The notes beneath the pieces are model-generated. The model worked only from the letters and a program-made list of their open reading frames with translations, was not told the DNA's origin and made no database searches. Source: Calliphora vicina (taxonomy: Eukaryota > Arthropoda > Insecta > Diptera > Calliphoridae). Taken from it: a stretch of 64,000 bases of DNA. Position 1 is the first letter of the stretch; each line of letters opens with the position of its first letter. Location: the NCBI RefSeq assembly GCF_958450345.1, contig NC_088780.1:92516226-92580225 (forward strand), written 5' to 3'. Both the position numbers and the translations under genes were made by a program. This document shows, piece by piece, positions 1 through 11,480 of the stretch.

Positions 1-99
1 TGATGACGAGATCGAACCCTTTTCTAGTATTTCCCTTGTTAGTTGCAAGATGACTGTACAGCAGATACTATATGAGACTGCACAAAACAAGTAAACCAA

Positions 100-567
100 C
101 GAGTCTTTCTGTGTTATAGGGCGAGTCTTCCTGTGTAGAGGACGAATCTACTTATTGAATTGTGTCGTGAGCAAATAACGCTAATTGTTTCATTAATTAC
201 GGGACACTGATTAATTTTGACACATGCTAGAATATTGGGCCTATGGTACAATGACTACTGTAGGAGTTGTCATAACGAAGAAGAGGAGGAAACGGTATCC
301 CACCTATTCTGCCAATGCCCGGCTCTGATAAACTTGAGGGAACGCATCCTCGGAATTCCATTCCTGTTATTCTTAGATAAGCTATCAAGAATGAGTCTTA
401 GACGAATCTACTCCTACATTAGAGAATCTGGTTGTTATAACTTGGAGACAACGGACTTATAATAAATACCCTGCAGTTCACCCCTTGGGTAACACAATGG
501 GTTCGGTTTTGAATGGACCCAAGTGAGTTGCTTGAAGAGTGGCTGCCCATGGAACCTAACCTAACAA
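100..567 (+). pseudogene. 3' end of an I/LOA/R1-type non-LTR retrotransposon
   Basis: From about 175 to 461 the plus strand reads as the C-terminal tail of a LINE reverse transcriptase. A 'LITGH' segment is followed by CRSCHNEEEEETVSHLFC, the CCHC-like finger (C-x2-C, glutamate run, H-x3-C) typical of the region after the RNase H of I, LOA and R1 clade elements. 'CPALINLRERILG' completes the block. The frame ends at 462 and a 3' UTR runs to a short CCTAACC tandem tail near 555-566, a common LINE 3' terminus. No RT palm is visible upstream, so this is a 5'-truncated dead copy. The clade is inferred from the finger only. Confidence 0.7.
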
Positions 568-955
568 ATTTTAAAATAACCTTTTTGTTTTGAACTCTAA
601 TGTACATTTTGTTTTTTTTATTTTTTGGAAAAAGTTTTGCAAGGTTTTTTAAAATATTTCTTATGGTACGAAAAAACAAAAGTTCTATTTTAAAATGAAG
701 TCAACTTTAACAAAAAATAAATTTAAAATTTTTTAATACTTATGGTGAATGTTTGTTAAAGTCGACTTTGTTTTTTTATTTTGATTTTAACATAGCACAA
801 GAAATATTATAAAAAAGCTTTCAAAACTGTTTAATTTTTTTGAAAATTTTAAGAAAATCGCCAGACATACTTTTTTCAGCAGTACGAGTACTTCTTAGCG
901 ATACTCTTGATGGCAAAATACCATATTATAAATGTGTGCCCCTAAAATGTGGAAT
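568..955. other. AT-rich spacer, nothing recognised
   Basis: Homopolymer-rich AT sequence. The antisense frame over 419-679 is low in complexity and I do not accept it as a gene. Confidence 0.5.
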
Positions 956-1085
956 TTATACCCTACACCACCATAGTAACGTTCAAAAATATTAGTCTAA
1001 CACCCACCTTAAGGTATAACGACCGACTCAGAATCACTTTTTGAGTCGATTAAACCTTATCTGTCCTCCGTCCTCCGTCAAAGTG
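956..1085 (+). repeat. Family A interspersed repeat, 5'-end fragment
   Basis: Starts TTATACCCTACACCACCATAG, followed by 'AAAAATATTAGTCTAACACCCACCTTAAGGTATA', 'GACTCAGAATCACTTTTTGAGTCGATTAA' and a CCGTCCTCCGTC run, all as in the fuller copy at 41786-42492. Only the first 130 bp are kept. The internal TATGGGAGCTATGACC units and the 3' hairpin are missing. Confidence 0.75.
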
Positions 1086-1317
1086 TCGTTAATGCAAGAA
1101 TGTAAATATGGTATTAGTCAGTTTCATTTATGTGAAAATTTCCTGAATTTGAACCATATATTATGCATGTATTTTATATTTATTATTCGTTTCTTGTTCA
1201 TTAAATAAGCAATAGTGTTAACTTTTGTATAATTTTTTTATTTTTCGTTATCGTTTTGTAAGTTTCTTGGTTAAAATATAGAAAATGTATTAGCACACAC
1301 AGTACAGAAAACATATC

Positions 1318-3046
1318 GCTAAGAACACCAGAAGATATCGATATCTCACTCAAAAATTTTGAACAAAACTTAAAACTTTCTGTTGAACACGCCACTCAAA
1401 TAACCCAACAAATAAGATACAATAGACTCTATTCTGCAGACATTGAACAGTTATTAGCTGAAAAAAGAAGAGTTCGTCGAGAGTGGCAACTCAACAGATC
1501 CCCACAACTTAAAACGGAGCTTAGAAAATGTCGCAAACACCTGACTCAGATAATGCCACCCAGTACTCAAATTACTCTCTATGGCGAGCTACAAAAAAAT
1601 TAAAAAGACCTGTTATGAGCAGACCTCCTCTACGTAATTCTAGTGGAGGCTGGGCGAGAAACGATACTGAAAAAGGAAACCTATTTGTTAGTCATCTAAA
1701 GAATGTATTTTCCTCAAACGAGTCAAACGACATAATAGAGTTACCACCTACTTTACCCCATATTACTGCAGCTGAACCACTTCGTTTTGAGATTTTACAG
1801 ATTGTCAAGGCTATTGTTGATTTAAACTCCAAAAAATCACCTGGTATTGATAAAATCAGTAACAAGATGCTCCTCGAGCTACCCAAAATTGCATTAAGAA
1901 TAATGCTACTTATTTTTAGTGCTTATTACGCCTTGAATATTATCCACCAGAATGGAAGGTTTCTTTAGTTACAATGATACCTAAGCCGGGAAAAGATCAC
2001 AGTAAAGTAGAATCATATAGACCCATTAGCCTATTGTCAAATATATCAAAGCTATTCGAAAAACTATTAATGCACAAGTTAAAGCCGGTATTGAATCATT
2101 TTGATTATATTCCAACTCATCAATTCGGATTTCGATAAAAACATAACACGATAGAACAAACTCACAGGTTGGCAGAAATCATATCCAATATTTACCAGTG
2201 AACACACACAAGCTTCTAGAAAGTTATTTAAGTCATCGAAAGTTCGTTCTTAAAGAGGGAGACTTCATAAGTTCACCACAGCCTATTGAAGCAGGCGTAC
2301 CCCAAGGAAGTATACTGGGTCACTTCCTATATTTGCTATATACTTGTGATATGCCTACAAACAGTCGAACCCACATATCTACTTTTGCTGATGACACAGC
2401 TATACTAGCCATTCATGAAAACCCCCAAGAAGCATCTGTACTGTTACAAGACCATATACTCGACATAGAAAGGTGGTTAAAACAATGGAGAATAAAAGTA
2501 AACGAGCAAAAATGTATACATCTTACATTCACATTGCGTAGAGATTCGTGCCCTCCAATCCTAATAAATAATCATATAATACCTCAACAAATTGAAGTTT
2601 AATATCTAGGTCTGCATCTAGACCGACGTCTTACCTGGAAAAAGCATATAGATACGAAATTGACTCAAATGGAGTTAAAATAAAATTACTACAAATTTAC
2701 TGGCTAATTGGTAAAAACTCGAGATTGAGTTTAGATTGCAAACTTTTGCTGTACACCTCAATAATAATAAACATATGGTGCTATGGAATTCAATTATGAG
2801 GCACGGCCTCAGCTTCTAATATTGAAAAAATTCAAAGATTTCAAAATAAAATATTACGAATGGTATGTGAGAAATATTAATATTCATAAGGACCTAGGTG
2901 TCTCCCTGGTGAAAAATGAAATAAAAAAACAAGCGGAGTCATATTTGAAAAAGTTAGAAGTTCACCCAAACCCACTTGCACGAACATTAATGAGAATTAA
3001 TGGCTACATCCGACTAAGAAGAAGGCATCCAACGGACCTGCGCTGA
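1318..3046 (+). pseudogene. Jockey-type LINE ORF2 relic (reverse transcriptase), frameshifted and internally deleted
   Basis: Reading across frameshifts gives the order expected of a Jockey-clade ORF2. The linker 'EKRRVRREWQLNRSPQLK' lies near 1460-1520. RT block 'SKKSPGIDKISNKML' is near 1830-1870. 'MIPKPGKDHSKVESYRPISL' is at 1974-2030, and 'HQFGFR' with a stop at 2120-2137. 'AGVPQGSILG' is at about 2290-2320, and the catalytic FADD with 'STFADDTAIL' at 2380-2410. The C-terminal signature 'HPNPLARTLMRINGY' lies at 2960-3005. About 2165-2200 jumps from 'RLAEIISN' straight to the block after the first palm motif, so roughly 150 bp containing that catalytic aspartate is deleted. At least four frame changes or stops make it inactive. 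No poly-A tail is obvious. Confidence 0.88.
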
Positions 3047-3391
3047 TGATAGGATCTATAAATTAAACATAATTATTCGTCCAACTGTGGTGTGACGTAA
3101 ATAAAAAATAATATTTAGATTTAACGCATTAATGCCTGACCATAGATCCGCTCGTACGATTTTAACTAAATTTTTATAAATGTACCTGGTGGCCGGTAGA
3201 AGTTGTTTGGAGTGAAAAAAAAAAATTTTACCTCCTTACATACCCGAGGCTTTAAAGAGATATTTTTTTTTATATTTTAAAAATATTTATCTTAGTAAAG
3301 AAAACTGTAAAAGTGTATCTCTGAGCAAAATTTTAAACAATATAACTATAAAAAGTGAAAAATTGGAATATTTGTTATACTATATTCACCT

Positions 3392-3521
3392 TTATCGTGG
3401 TTGGCGTATGGGTTTTACGCCTACTACAGTTTCGTACTAGATTAAAGATAAAATGTAACATGTTTCTTTAATCTAGTACAAAACTGTTTTAGTCGCAAAA
3501 AACATACGCCAATTACGATAA
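3392..3521. repeat. 130-bp hairpin (MITE-like) inside the piggyBac relic
   Basis: TTATCGTGGTTGGCGTATG at the left pairs with CATACGCCAATTACGATAA at the right. ACTAGATTAAAG pairs with CTTTAATCTAGT around a short loop. The arms are about 55-60 bp. It lies just upstream of the transposase start, so it may be a separate small insertion or a structured leader. Confidence 0.7.
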
Positions 3522-3535
3522 GTATTATTATATAA

Positions 3536-4330
3536 ATGATTCGGCGTCAGAAAATCCTTACTGCTGTCGAATTACAAGACATTGTTGAAAATTGGTATGA
3601 TGGAGAAGAAAATTTTGGCGAACAACTGTTGATATCAATATAATATTACCTCATAATATGGATGCCATTAGTGATAATGAGAAATTAGATGACAATGTGC
3701 AATTGTTGCACGCGAAATTGGAATGAGGAATGCGGTCGAGTGAAAAGAGGATGTACCAGTGACCTCAACCTCTAATAATGTTGGACATACGTCAGCAAGG
3801 AGCTCTTGTATGGGTTCAAATCGATCTAAAATCGATAAGGGAACAGCACCAAAATGGTCTAGGCGACAAAACAACCAGTTTTATAAGGTGCTTTTTGATG
3901 ATACGGCGACCTCATATAAAGCTTTGTATAAAAATATAGCATTCGGGTTCGGGGAAAGAAGTGGCATTAGCCATTGTTAACAAATGCTTTCGATGCAGCT
4001 ATGGTAAATGCATGGAAGCTACATTGTCTTTGTCGCAAATATGAGAAAAAGTCCCAAATGTCGCAATTTTATTACCGAGTAGAGGTATGCGAGTCGATAA
4101 CGGTGAAATCAAATCATAAAAATCCCGGGAAAATACTGACTTCCGGGGCACATATGGGACTTAGGTATGATCGCATCGATCATTAATTCAGAAATCTATC
4201 CCTTGTTATCGTTGTTCACAGTGCGGTGGAAAAACCGCATATGGATGTTTGAAGTGCCAGGTGAATTCGCAGCTCCATGCATCCAGCACTATCACAATGG
4301 AGCAGCTCCAGATAATTTTATAATTCTAAA
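3536..4330 (+). pseudogene. piggyBac-like transposase, decayed and internally deleted
   Basis: A start at 3536 gives MIRRQKILTAVELQDIVENW, an acidic N-terminus typical of the family. After several frameshifts the sequence resumes near 3970 with 'LLTNAFDAAMVNAWKLHC', matching the conserved block 'D...NAW.L' before the transposase C-terminus. It ends near 4200-4260 with 'RCSQCGGKTAYGCLKCQV', the cysteine-rich C-terminal zinc domain, read in a different frame from the upstream part. The catalytic DDD core between about 3760 and 3960 is mostly gone. The relic is about 265 codons against roughly 550-600 residues for a complete transposase. I am confident of the superfamily and not of the exact frame joins. 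Confidence 0.75.
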
Positions 4331-4813
4331 GGCTAAACAATTTATAATTTTAATTAAATAAATAAAAAAATACAAATTCGCTTTCTATTTACGAAAAAAT
4401 ATTTTTTTTTGAAATGAAAAATTTGTTATATTTGGAACTCATTAAAGTCTGTTGGGTATTTAAATACCCATTTACATTATACACCGTATGTCGTGCAAGT
4501 GTGTTCACAAACAACTTTTAACTTGTTTACATTACAGATGGGATATCTAGAGCTATATAAATCCGCTGTTTGTTTTTGGTTTTTCGCATTGTCCTTTATT
4601 TGGCAACGCTTTTTCCGAGCATTTTCCGACATAGAAAAAATCACCATTTTGCCTATATGGAAGATAAACTCAAAAAGCAAAAAATTTTACTTTTTTAATT
4701 TTTTTTCTGGGCTAACCAAACGTAAGTTGAAGTCATAATCTATAATCTGGCACTCCCTAGATTTGTTTTACTGTCGTCACTTTTTAAATAACCATTAGGC
4801 AGGAATGGTTTAA

Positions 4814-5265
4814 GATTTGAAGAAATTATTGATAGTTCACATTATTTTGTGAAGATACCATAAATAAAATATGAAATAATAAAAAAAGTAAAGGAATATC
4901 TATGTTCCAAATTCCAAATTTATTAAGAACAAAACATAAATGTTCTTAAATCAATGGCATTAAAATTTTTGACATTTTGTATTTTCAAATACCGATATTC
5001 CTAAAACGGGGAAAATGTGTTTCAATAACAAAATTTTTTTTAGAAAAGTGTCTACTGTGACGTTTTTTACCGTGTTATTGTAAAATAATTTTGTAAGTAA
5101 TTAAGAAACATATAGGGTTATACTAATATAGAGCTTTTTCGAGAATCGGAAAACACCAGCTCAGCTCGAACCATGTGAAATTTCGTAACAATATCTCCAA
5201 TAGTTCCCGAGATAGTTAAAAAAAATAATGTTTGGACATCCGAAGATATTTGCTAAAAACTAAAT
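4814..5265. other. AT-rich spacer, no gene seen
   Basis: No coding or RNA signature. A stretch near 5130-5230 ('AATATCTCCAATAGTTCCCGAGATAG') has the flavour of non-coding repeat text, but I find no second copy in the window. Confidence 0.4.
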
Positions 5266-5274
5266 AAACTCAAA
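5266..5274. repeat. 9-bp target site duplication (left)
   Basis: AAACTCAAA, repeated exactly at 5676-5684 on the other side of the 401-bp element. Confidence 0.8.
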
Positions 5275-5675
5275 GGCGCTACGAACAAAGTTCCTAATGA
5301 ACATTGTCCCCAAACCGCAAATGAATTAAGGCCGGAAAATTTTATATAGAAGAAACCAACGAGGAAAATTAGGGACTCAATTAATTTTTTGTGGATTTAT
5401 TTCATTTTTAAAATCGGGGATTTAATTCATAATGAAATTACTCAGGGGTGTATCAAAAACTGGCTTCGCTCAGAAAAGTTATTTTGCATTGCGGCCTTCG
5501 GCCTGGCACAAAGGTTTCCTTCTCTGGGGTGTATCAAAAACAGTTTTCTCTCAGAAAAGTTTTTATGTATTGCCGGCCTTTGGCCGGGCTCTAAGGTTTT
5601 CTCCTCTGGTGTGTATCATATCAATTGATTTGCGGTTTGGGGACTTTGTTCATTGGGGACTTTGTTCGTAGCGCC
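5275..5675. mobile_element. 401-bp MULE-like inverted-repeat element with 9-bp target duplication
   Basis: Starts GGCGCTACGAACAAAGTTCC and ends with the inverse. The TIRs are about 50 bp with a few differences and a small length change (GGGGACTTTGTTCATT near the right end). Flanks 5266-5274 and 5676-5684 are both AAACTCAAA, a perfect 9-bp direct repeat. A 9-bp duplication with long TIRs fits Mutator-like elements best. The interior (about 5440-5610) holds two tandem 82-bp units, each starting GGGGTGTATCAAAAAC and each holding a GC-rich dyad (GGCCTTCGGCC; CCGGCCTTTGGCCGG). No transposase is present, so it is non-autonomous. Confidence 0.8.
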
Positions 5676-5684
5676 AAACTCAAA

Positions 5685-6663
5685 TTACAGTGAGTGTAAA
5701 GTGTATATGTACAAAAAAATATTATTTTAATAACTTTCTACTGTTTCAGGTTTTTAATTACGCTTAATCATTTTGCATAAAATAAAATTCTTTAATTTTA
5801 GGAAACTTATTAAACAACAAAAATATTCATACTTGTTAACGAGGCGGTACATTTTGCAACAATGTTTATGGTGATTTAAAATGGAATTAAACGAGAAACA
5901 AACAGAAAACACAACATTAAAATAATAACAGTCATCGTCGTCATCATCACTAGATATCATCGTCTTTATCATCGCTAGTTGTAGTAATTGCGGCAGCATT
6001 ATTAACAAAAATGGAAGTGGTGGGGTATTTGTAGCAAGTAGTAAAAGTAGAAAAGCGCTAGTAACTTCTAATAAACAACATTTGCATCTTAATTTTAACA
6101 ACAACCGTGCAACAAAAACAAGAGAAAGAAAATTAAACCCACTGGGTAAACTTATGATAATGAAAATATGAAAATTTACAAAACAAAAACAAATAAAACA
6201 CATAACGATTTACACTCATACTATTTAACGTATCTCGTACACTCTGCACTTGTTATAAGTATATACAGATACTTAAATGCTAAATACGAGTATGATAATT
6301 TTTAGTATGAATTGTGAGTTGTTTTTGTTTTTATTTAGTATTCTATTGCATTGCATAAATAATATGTTGTATATGTAGTAAATACTATTTAGTACTACAA
6401 TAATAACTGTGGCTGTTGTTAGAGTAATAAAAATTAATTTGTAATGTTTACAAAAATAATAGTCGTAGTGGCAGTGGCAGTAACTAGCTGCAAGTAGTTT
6501 TAGTGATTCATAAATTGATATATAGTACACATAAGTACAAACAAAGAAATAAATAAAATAATGAGTTAATCAATAAATGTGGTATATTTCGAAAGAATAT
6601 AGTAAGTTATCAGCTATTAATAGACGACGAACTTCTAAATTCTACAGCATAATTTTAATGAAA
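5685..6663. other. AT- and CAA/GTA-rich low-complexity spacer
   Basis: Short-motif runs (CATCGTCGTCATC, AACAAAAACAAA, GTAGTGGCAGTGGCAG) create long antisense frames of low complexity at 5754-6203 and 6273-6530. I see no gene. Confidence 0.5.
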
Positions 6664-7283
6664 AACAAGTAAGAAAGTATGGTCGGTTAAGCCCGACCAT
6701 ATAATATCCTACACCAAGTAAATGAGCAAAACTATTTTCTTTTAAAATATCAATAATTTATATTCGTGAGTGATTTTCGGGAGCTATAACCAATTATGGA
6801 CCGATAACCATGAAATTAGATCATGTGATTAATGTCTATATGAAAGCTATTTATGTTGAATTTTGTGTATATTCCAATACTTTTAAGAGATTTATGCACG
6901 TTAAAGTAATTTTCGGAAACGGGTCTATATGGGAACTATGACTAATTATGCACCGATCGTAAGAAAATCGAAATTTGTGTAGATACATACATAAATTAAA
7001 CATTTATGACCGATAAAGTCCAATTTCGGAAGAACATTTGTATGGGGGCTAGGTGAAATAATGGACCGATTTCAGTCGGTTAAAATAGTCTTGGTCCTTG
7101 GGTCGATCAAATAATATGTACTAAATTTGATCGAAATGTCTTCAAAATTGCGTCCTGTACTCGACTCAGAAAGTGATTCTAAGTTGTTCGGTATACTTTA
7201 AGGTGGGTGTTACCAATATTTTTTGGGTGTTACAAACATCTGCACAAACGCATTATACCCTCCCTACTATGGTGGTGTATAGT
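6664..7283 (-). repeat. Family A interspersed repeat, near full length
   Basis: In this orientation the 3' end comes first: ACAAGTAAGAAAGTATGGTC, then the terminal palindrome (GGTCGG..CCGACC, slightly mutated). Three internal units follow near 6780, 6930 and 7045, each with 'TATGGGAGCTATGACCAATTATGGACCGAT' or a variant, about 115-150 bp apart. The block ends near 7270-7283 with CTATGGTGGTGTATAG, the mutated inverse of TATACCCTACACCACCATAG. No ORF. Confidence 0.8.
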
Positions 7284-7437
7284 ATATTCAACATTTTATC
7301 CAAAACAAATTGAAAAAAAAATGGATTATTGTTTAATAATTGACTCAATATCTAAAATGCATCAAATTTTGTTAGACATGTTAGATTTTCAGTAAAAATC
7401 AGTGATTGCCACAAAATATACCCAAAAGGCTCTGTAT

Positions 7438-7926
7438 ACAGAAAAAACTATTTCTTAAACCGTTTCAATTCAAATATTTGTCACATATTGAACTGGTTAC
7501 AATTATTTCATAATTAAATCAAGTATTCATTTGCTCAAAAACAAAATTTCTTGATATTTTCTATTGAATTTTGAGTTTTGAATTTGATTATTTTGACAAT
7601 TGAATACATAATTTTCGTTATTGGTTGAATTTTAAATACAAAGATTGTTGAATAGATAATTTTCGTAATTGAAACACAAAAAATAACAAAAATGTGTTTT
7701 CAATTACGAAAATTATCTATTCAATAATTTTTGTATTTGAAATTCAACCAATAACGAAAATTATGTATTCAATTGTCAAAATAATCAAATTCAAAACTCA
7801 AAATTCAATAGAAAATATCAAGAAATTTTGTTTTTGAGCAAATGAATACTTGATTCAATTCTGAAATAATTGAAACCAGTTCAATATGGGATAAATGTTT
7901 GAATTGAAATATAATTTTTTCTGTGT
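7438..7926. mobile_element. 0.49-kb palindromic (foldback/MITE) element
   Basis: Arms of about 235 bp pair around a centre near 7682. ACAGAAAAAACTATTTC at the left pairs with the inverse at the right (TTTTTTCTGTGT). CGTTATTGGTTGAATTT pairs with AAATTCAACCAATAACG, and GATAATTTTCGTAATTG with CAATTACGAAAATTATC. The loop is about 16 nt. The outer 80 bp are more diverged than the centre. No ORF and no clear target duplication. Confidence 0.8.
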
Positions 7927-7951
7927 ATGCTCTTTGAATTCATATTTTCTC

Positions 7952-8015
7952 TTCAAGTAAGAGAGCTATATTCGGCTGTGCCGAATCTTATATATCCTTC
8001 ATCAAATTATACTTT
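7952..8015 (-). repeat. Family B repeat, 3'-terminal hairpin fragment
   Basis: CAAGTAAGAGAGCTATATTCGGCTGTGCCGAATCTTATATATCC. The dyad TTCGGC-TGT-GCCGAA sits about 15 nt from the end, as in the copies at 28285 and 41070. Confidence 0.7.
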
Positions 8016-8214
8016 AAAATATTTTTAGGTAAACAATATTTAATTTGTTTTTTTAAATGTTTTTCAAAAAAAAATTTTTTGAAATTGTTTTTTAATTTTT
8101 TTTAAAAAAAGTTTTTTCCAAATATTTTTTTAAATTTTTTTTTTTTTGGAAAAAAATTTATGACAAAAAAAATTTGGGTTAAAACATATTTTTCCCGATT
8201 TTGACCCATTCTAG

Positions 8215-8875
8215 GTCCAAGTGTCAAGCCCGACCATATAATAACCAACACTAGGTAATAGAGCAAAAACATTTTTCTTTTAAAATTTCAATAATTTATA
8301 TTTTTGTGCGATTTTCGGAAGTGGGCCATATGGGAGTTATGACCAATTATGGAAAGATCACAATGAAATTAGGTCGCGTGATTTATGTCTATATGAAAGT
8401 TAACTATGTTAAATTTTGTGTGTATACCAAAATTTTTAGGAGATTTATGTTATGCATGTTAAAGTGATTTTCGGAAGTGGGTTTTATATGGGAGCTATGA
8501 CCAATTATGGATCGATTAGAATAGAATTTAGTGACATGAATTCTATATATATAAAACTAATTTGGAGCAAAATGTGTGAACATACCTATATAAATTTAAC
8601 ATTTATGATCGATAAAGTTCAATTTCGGGAGGAAATTTGGAAATTTCCTTGTACCAAAGAAATTATATGTACCAAAATTTATCGAAATATCTTCAAAATT
8701 GCAACCTGTACTTAGCGCCCAAGGTTTACATGGACAGACAACCATCCAGCCAGCCAGACGGACGGACATCGACTCAGAAAGTGATTCTAAGTCGATCGGT
8801 ATACTTTAAGGTGGGTGTTAGACTGATATTTTTGGGAGTTACAAACATCTGCACAAACACATTATATAAAAAATA
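8215..8875 (-). repeat. Family A interspersed repeat, near full length
   Basis: Contains CAAGCCCGACCATATAATA near the start, two internal 'TATGGGAGCTATGACCAATTATGGA' units near 8325 and 8482, and the CCAGCCAGCCAGACGGACGGACATCGACTCAGAAAGTG block at 8735-8790. 'GGTGGGTGTTAGACTGATATTTTTGGG' follows at 8810. Frames over it (8452-8903) are fortuitous. Confidence 0.8.
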
Positions 8876-9020
8876 TTGCACACAGAAAAAAGTTTCAACA
8901 TAAATAATATGATTTGATTTCATTGATTTCAATTCATAACATTTATAAATAATTTCTTAAATATTAATATTTTTTTAATATTTTATGTTTTCAAATTAGA
9001 TCATTTATATTTATATGACG

Positions 9021-10180
9021 CACAGAGAAAAAAAAAAGAGGGAAATAAATCTGTAACTTCTAAACCCTTAGCCCAATTTAAACGAAATTTCACAAGCGCA
9101 AAGAGGAAGTGTCTTCGAGTTTAAGTTTTGAACTCGGACCTAATGACCCTACCATGAGCGAAACCAGGGGTCCCTAAAATAGGACACCTCGGGTATGTTC
9201 AATTTTAAAAATGATCATATTTCTTCGTTTGTGTTCCGATCAAAAAACTTACATATATAGAATCTTCTCATCAAGCACTACATAAAACCTCGTCGTAAAT
9301 ATCAATTACCTTTTATAGCTTAGGAGATATTCGCATTTGAAAATTAAATTTTCAACATTTTTACCCACCCTACTCCAGTTTTTTGATGACCGCGGTTCCA
9401 AATATTTCCCGATTTTCTCCACTTTTTTTTATAGGATTAACAACAGATGTGTATATCAAATAAAGAAATAGACGGTTAAAAATCGTGACTGAGTCCAAAG
9501 TTACATGCATTTGAATTTACAAAAATAAAAAAGGCGATTTTTCGCTATTTTTTGGGGAAAAAATTACTTTTATTCTTTTTAAGTTATCTTAAAAATTTCT
9601 AAGAGGATGTATAATTTACATCAAATATTTTAAATGAAAAAAAATTTATAATTTTTGATACCGAGAGGACCATTCAAAAAACGCCTATTTTTTCTGTAAA
9701 ATTCAATTATAGGGCAAAAATTATCAAATCGCATAGTCGATATCAAAATATAGTAACCCCTTTTAGATGGTTCAAGATGTTCTTAATTATTTTGTAAAGG
9801 GTTCCCATAACTCCACCCCTAGTATGGATATTATAGCAAAAAAACGAAAATATCCCATTTTTGTAATTTTTCAATACTTTTTTGGGAATTACGGGATTCA
9901 TGATTACAAATTTTAAAATTTGTTTTCATTTTTCCATTTTCAATAAGAAAATCTATATAAGTGTAAAATTTCATTACAAAATATTAATAAATAAAAATTT
10001 TTTTTCAATTTGAAAAATTTGTATCTATGCCAAAACTCATTAAAAAACATTTTTTGTCATATTTTTCAAAAAAGTATTCCATGAATTTGTTCATTGTCAA
10101 AAGTTATATATATTATTGGAATGCAGACAAAATCGTCTATTCATTGATATATAACATGTCTACATTATGTTTTTTACGTG
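9021..10180 (-). repeat. Family H repeat body, 1.1 kb
   Basis: Reverse-complement relative of 58383-59515. Shared landmarks are 'GTGTTCCGATCAAAAAACTTACATATA' (9230-9260), 'ATATTCGCATTTGAAAATTAAATTTTCAA' (9325-9355), 'GACCATTCAAAAAACGCCTATTTT' (9668-9692), and 'GTATTCCATGAATTTGTTCATTGTCAAAAGTTATA' (10073-10108). A shorter copy of part of it lies at 44398-44872. No ORF of substance. It starts at CGCACAGAGAAAAAAAAAAG. Confidence 0.75.
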
Positions 10181-10216
10181 GCAAATTAATAAGGGAAAAC
10201 CTAACAACTCGCTGAG

Positions 10217-10303
10217 AATTTACCTAGCACTGTTATTTACATTCATAAAAATGTTGTTATGTAGGCAACATGCTTTTTTATGAATTTCTATGTTAGGTAA
10301 ATT
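10217..10303. repeat. Short hairpin element
   Basis: AATTTACCTAGCACTG pairs with the inverted ATGTTAGGTAAATT. The inner TTCATAAAAATGTTG pairs with CAACATGCTTTTTTATGAA. About 87 bp overall. Confidence 0.6.
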
Positions 10304-11105
10304 ATCTGCGAATTGTTAACTTTTAAGATGCTTTTATATTTATGGATGTTTAATGATATTTTTTAAGTTTCAGATATTTTTGATTTATCTTAAAATATTT
10401 GCCAATATATGCTTATTATGCAAACTTTTTTGAACTAATTTTTTTATATAATACAATTATAATGCAATTTATTATAAAATACTATAAAATTTACATAAAA
10501 AAAGGAAAAATTTCCGTCGTGTACAATTTTATAATATTTATGAATATGTTCTTATTCTGAATGAAAAAAGTTTGTGAAAAAAAGTCATGTTCGATTAATA
10601 ATATTTATTACAAAATTCATTCCAATTATGAATTTCTTATTTCTGTGTAGAAATGATTAAGATTATTTGAAATTTTATTTCGTTTAGGTACTTAATGCAA
10701 AACTCCATTTCAAAGTGATCACCATTTTAAAAGTGTAAATTTTTTTTAAGTAAAATTTGCTAAAGTTAACTTAGCCTATGACTTATGACCGATATCTATC
10801 TAGTATCTAGTTCTTTCGAAATGGGAAATAAAAAGTTTTTTATCCACGCTATCCTGAACTCTTCAACAAAACACCACTAAAATGTATGTTACTCTTTCGA
10901 TATCATATTGTCTTACTGAATGTATTATTTCAACCTTTTTATTTAAGGATGCAGAAAGATGATGATATATAATAATAAGTTAAGAATTTTCCTTTATATA
11001 TAAAGATTTGGTACATATTTTAAGAAAAAAACATTTAATTTTAATCAATATTATTTCATGTGCTGATTTATATAAGTTTAGATTTGAGTTTAATTTATTG
11101 TCCAT
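10304..11105. other. AT-rich spacer, no gene seen
   Basis: Contains TTTCTGTGTAG at 10639-10648, possibly the inverse of the CACACAGAAAAAAG at 8878. If so, family H was inserted inside an older inverted-repeat element spanning 8878-10648. Otherwise nothing is recognised. Confidence 0.35.
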
Positions 11106-11109
11106 CTGA

Positions 11110-11480
11110 AAATAATTATAATTAATGGGAAGAGAACCGAACATCATACAACAGAGCGCCTCACAGAGGGATGGATGGATTCATAAATTTTTTGGCAAAA
11201 ATTATAAGGAGTGGTCGTAGAGCGCTGAAATTTGGCACCGAGAATTATATCGACTAAATTAAGAAAAAAATAAAATTTTATCAAAATCGACCACGCCCAA
11301 CGCCCACTGCCCATACAATTCAAATCGATTTTTTCGCATAAAATTTTTCCTTTCCAAGTAAAAGTCTAGAAATTTGGTACATATATTTTTTGAAACAAAA
11401 GAAGAACGCATGCCGAGTTTCAATAAAATCGGTAACGCCCACCACCCACGAAACCCATACATAGATAAGATTTTTTTTGA
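11110..11480. repeat. Non-coding repeat of the 'CGCCCACNGCCCATACAA' type
   Basis: Two near-parallel phrases occur: 'TATCAAAATCGACCACGCCCAACGCCCACTGCCCATAC' (11278-11318) and 'TCAATAAAATCGGTAACGCCCACCACCCACGAAACCCATAC' (11420-11460), about 142 bp apart. Each follows 'GAAATTTGG.AC' text. This looks like a degenerate two-unit tandem of a dispersed fly repeat. I know the style of sequence but not a family name. Confidence 0.45.

Larger units (their letters stand above)
3121..4813 (+). mobile_element. piggyBac-like transposon remnant with TTAA ends
   Basis: Begins TTAACGCATTAATGCCTGACC. The right end is a TTAA at 4810-4813 preceded by an inverted, diverged version (CCATTAGGCAGGAATGG). TTAA targets are the hallmark of the superfamily, and the interior encodes a piggyBac-type transposase relic. 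The right TIR match is imperfect, so the right boundary is tentative. Confidence 0.55.

Noticed and set aside
217..679. Host gene ending near 462
   Set aside because: The frame is explained by a LINE tail with a CCTAACC terminus.
5754..6203. 149-codon minus-strand ORF
   Set aside because: Composition is dominated by simple runs (poly-Asp, Leu/Phe stretches) from trinucleotide repeats. No domain.
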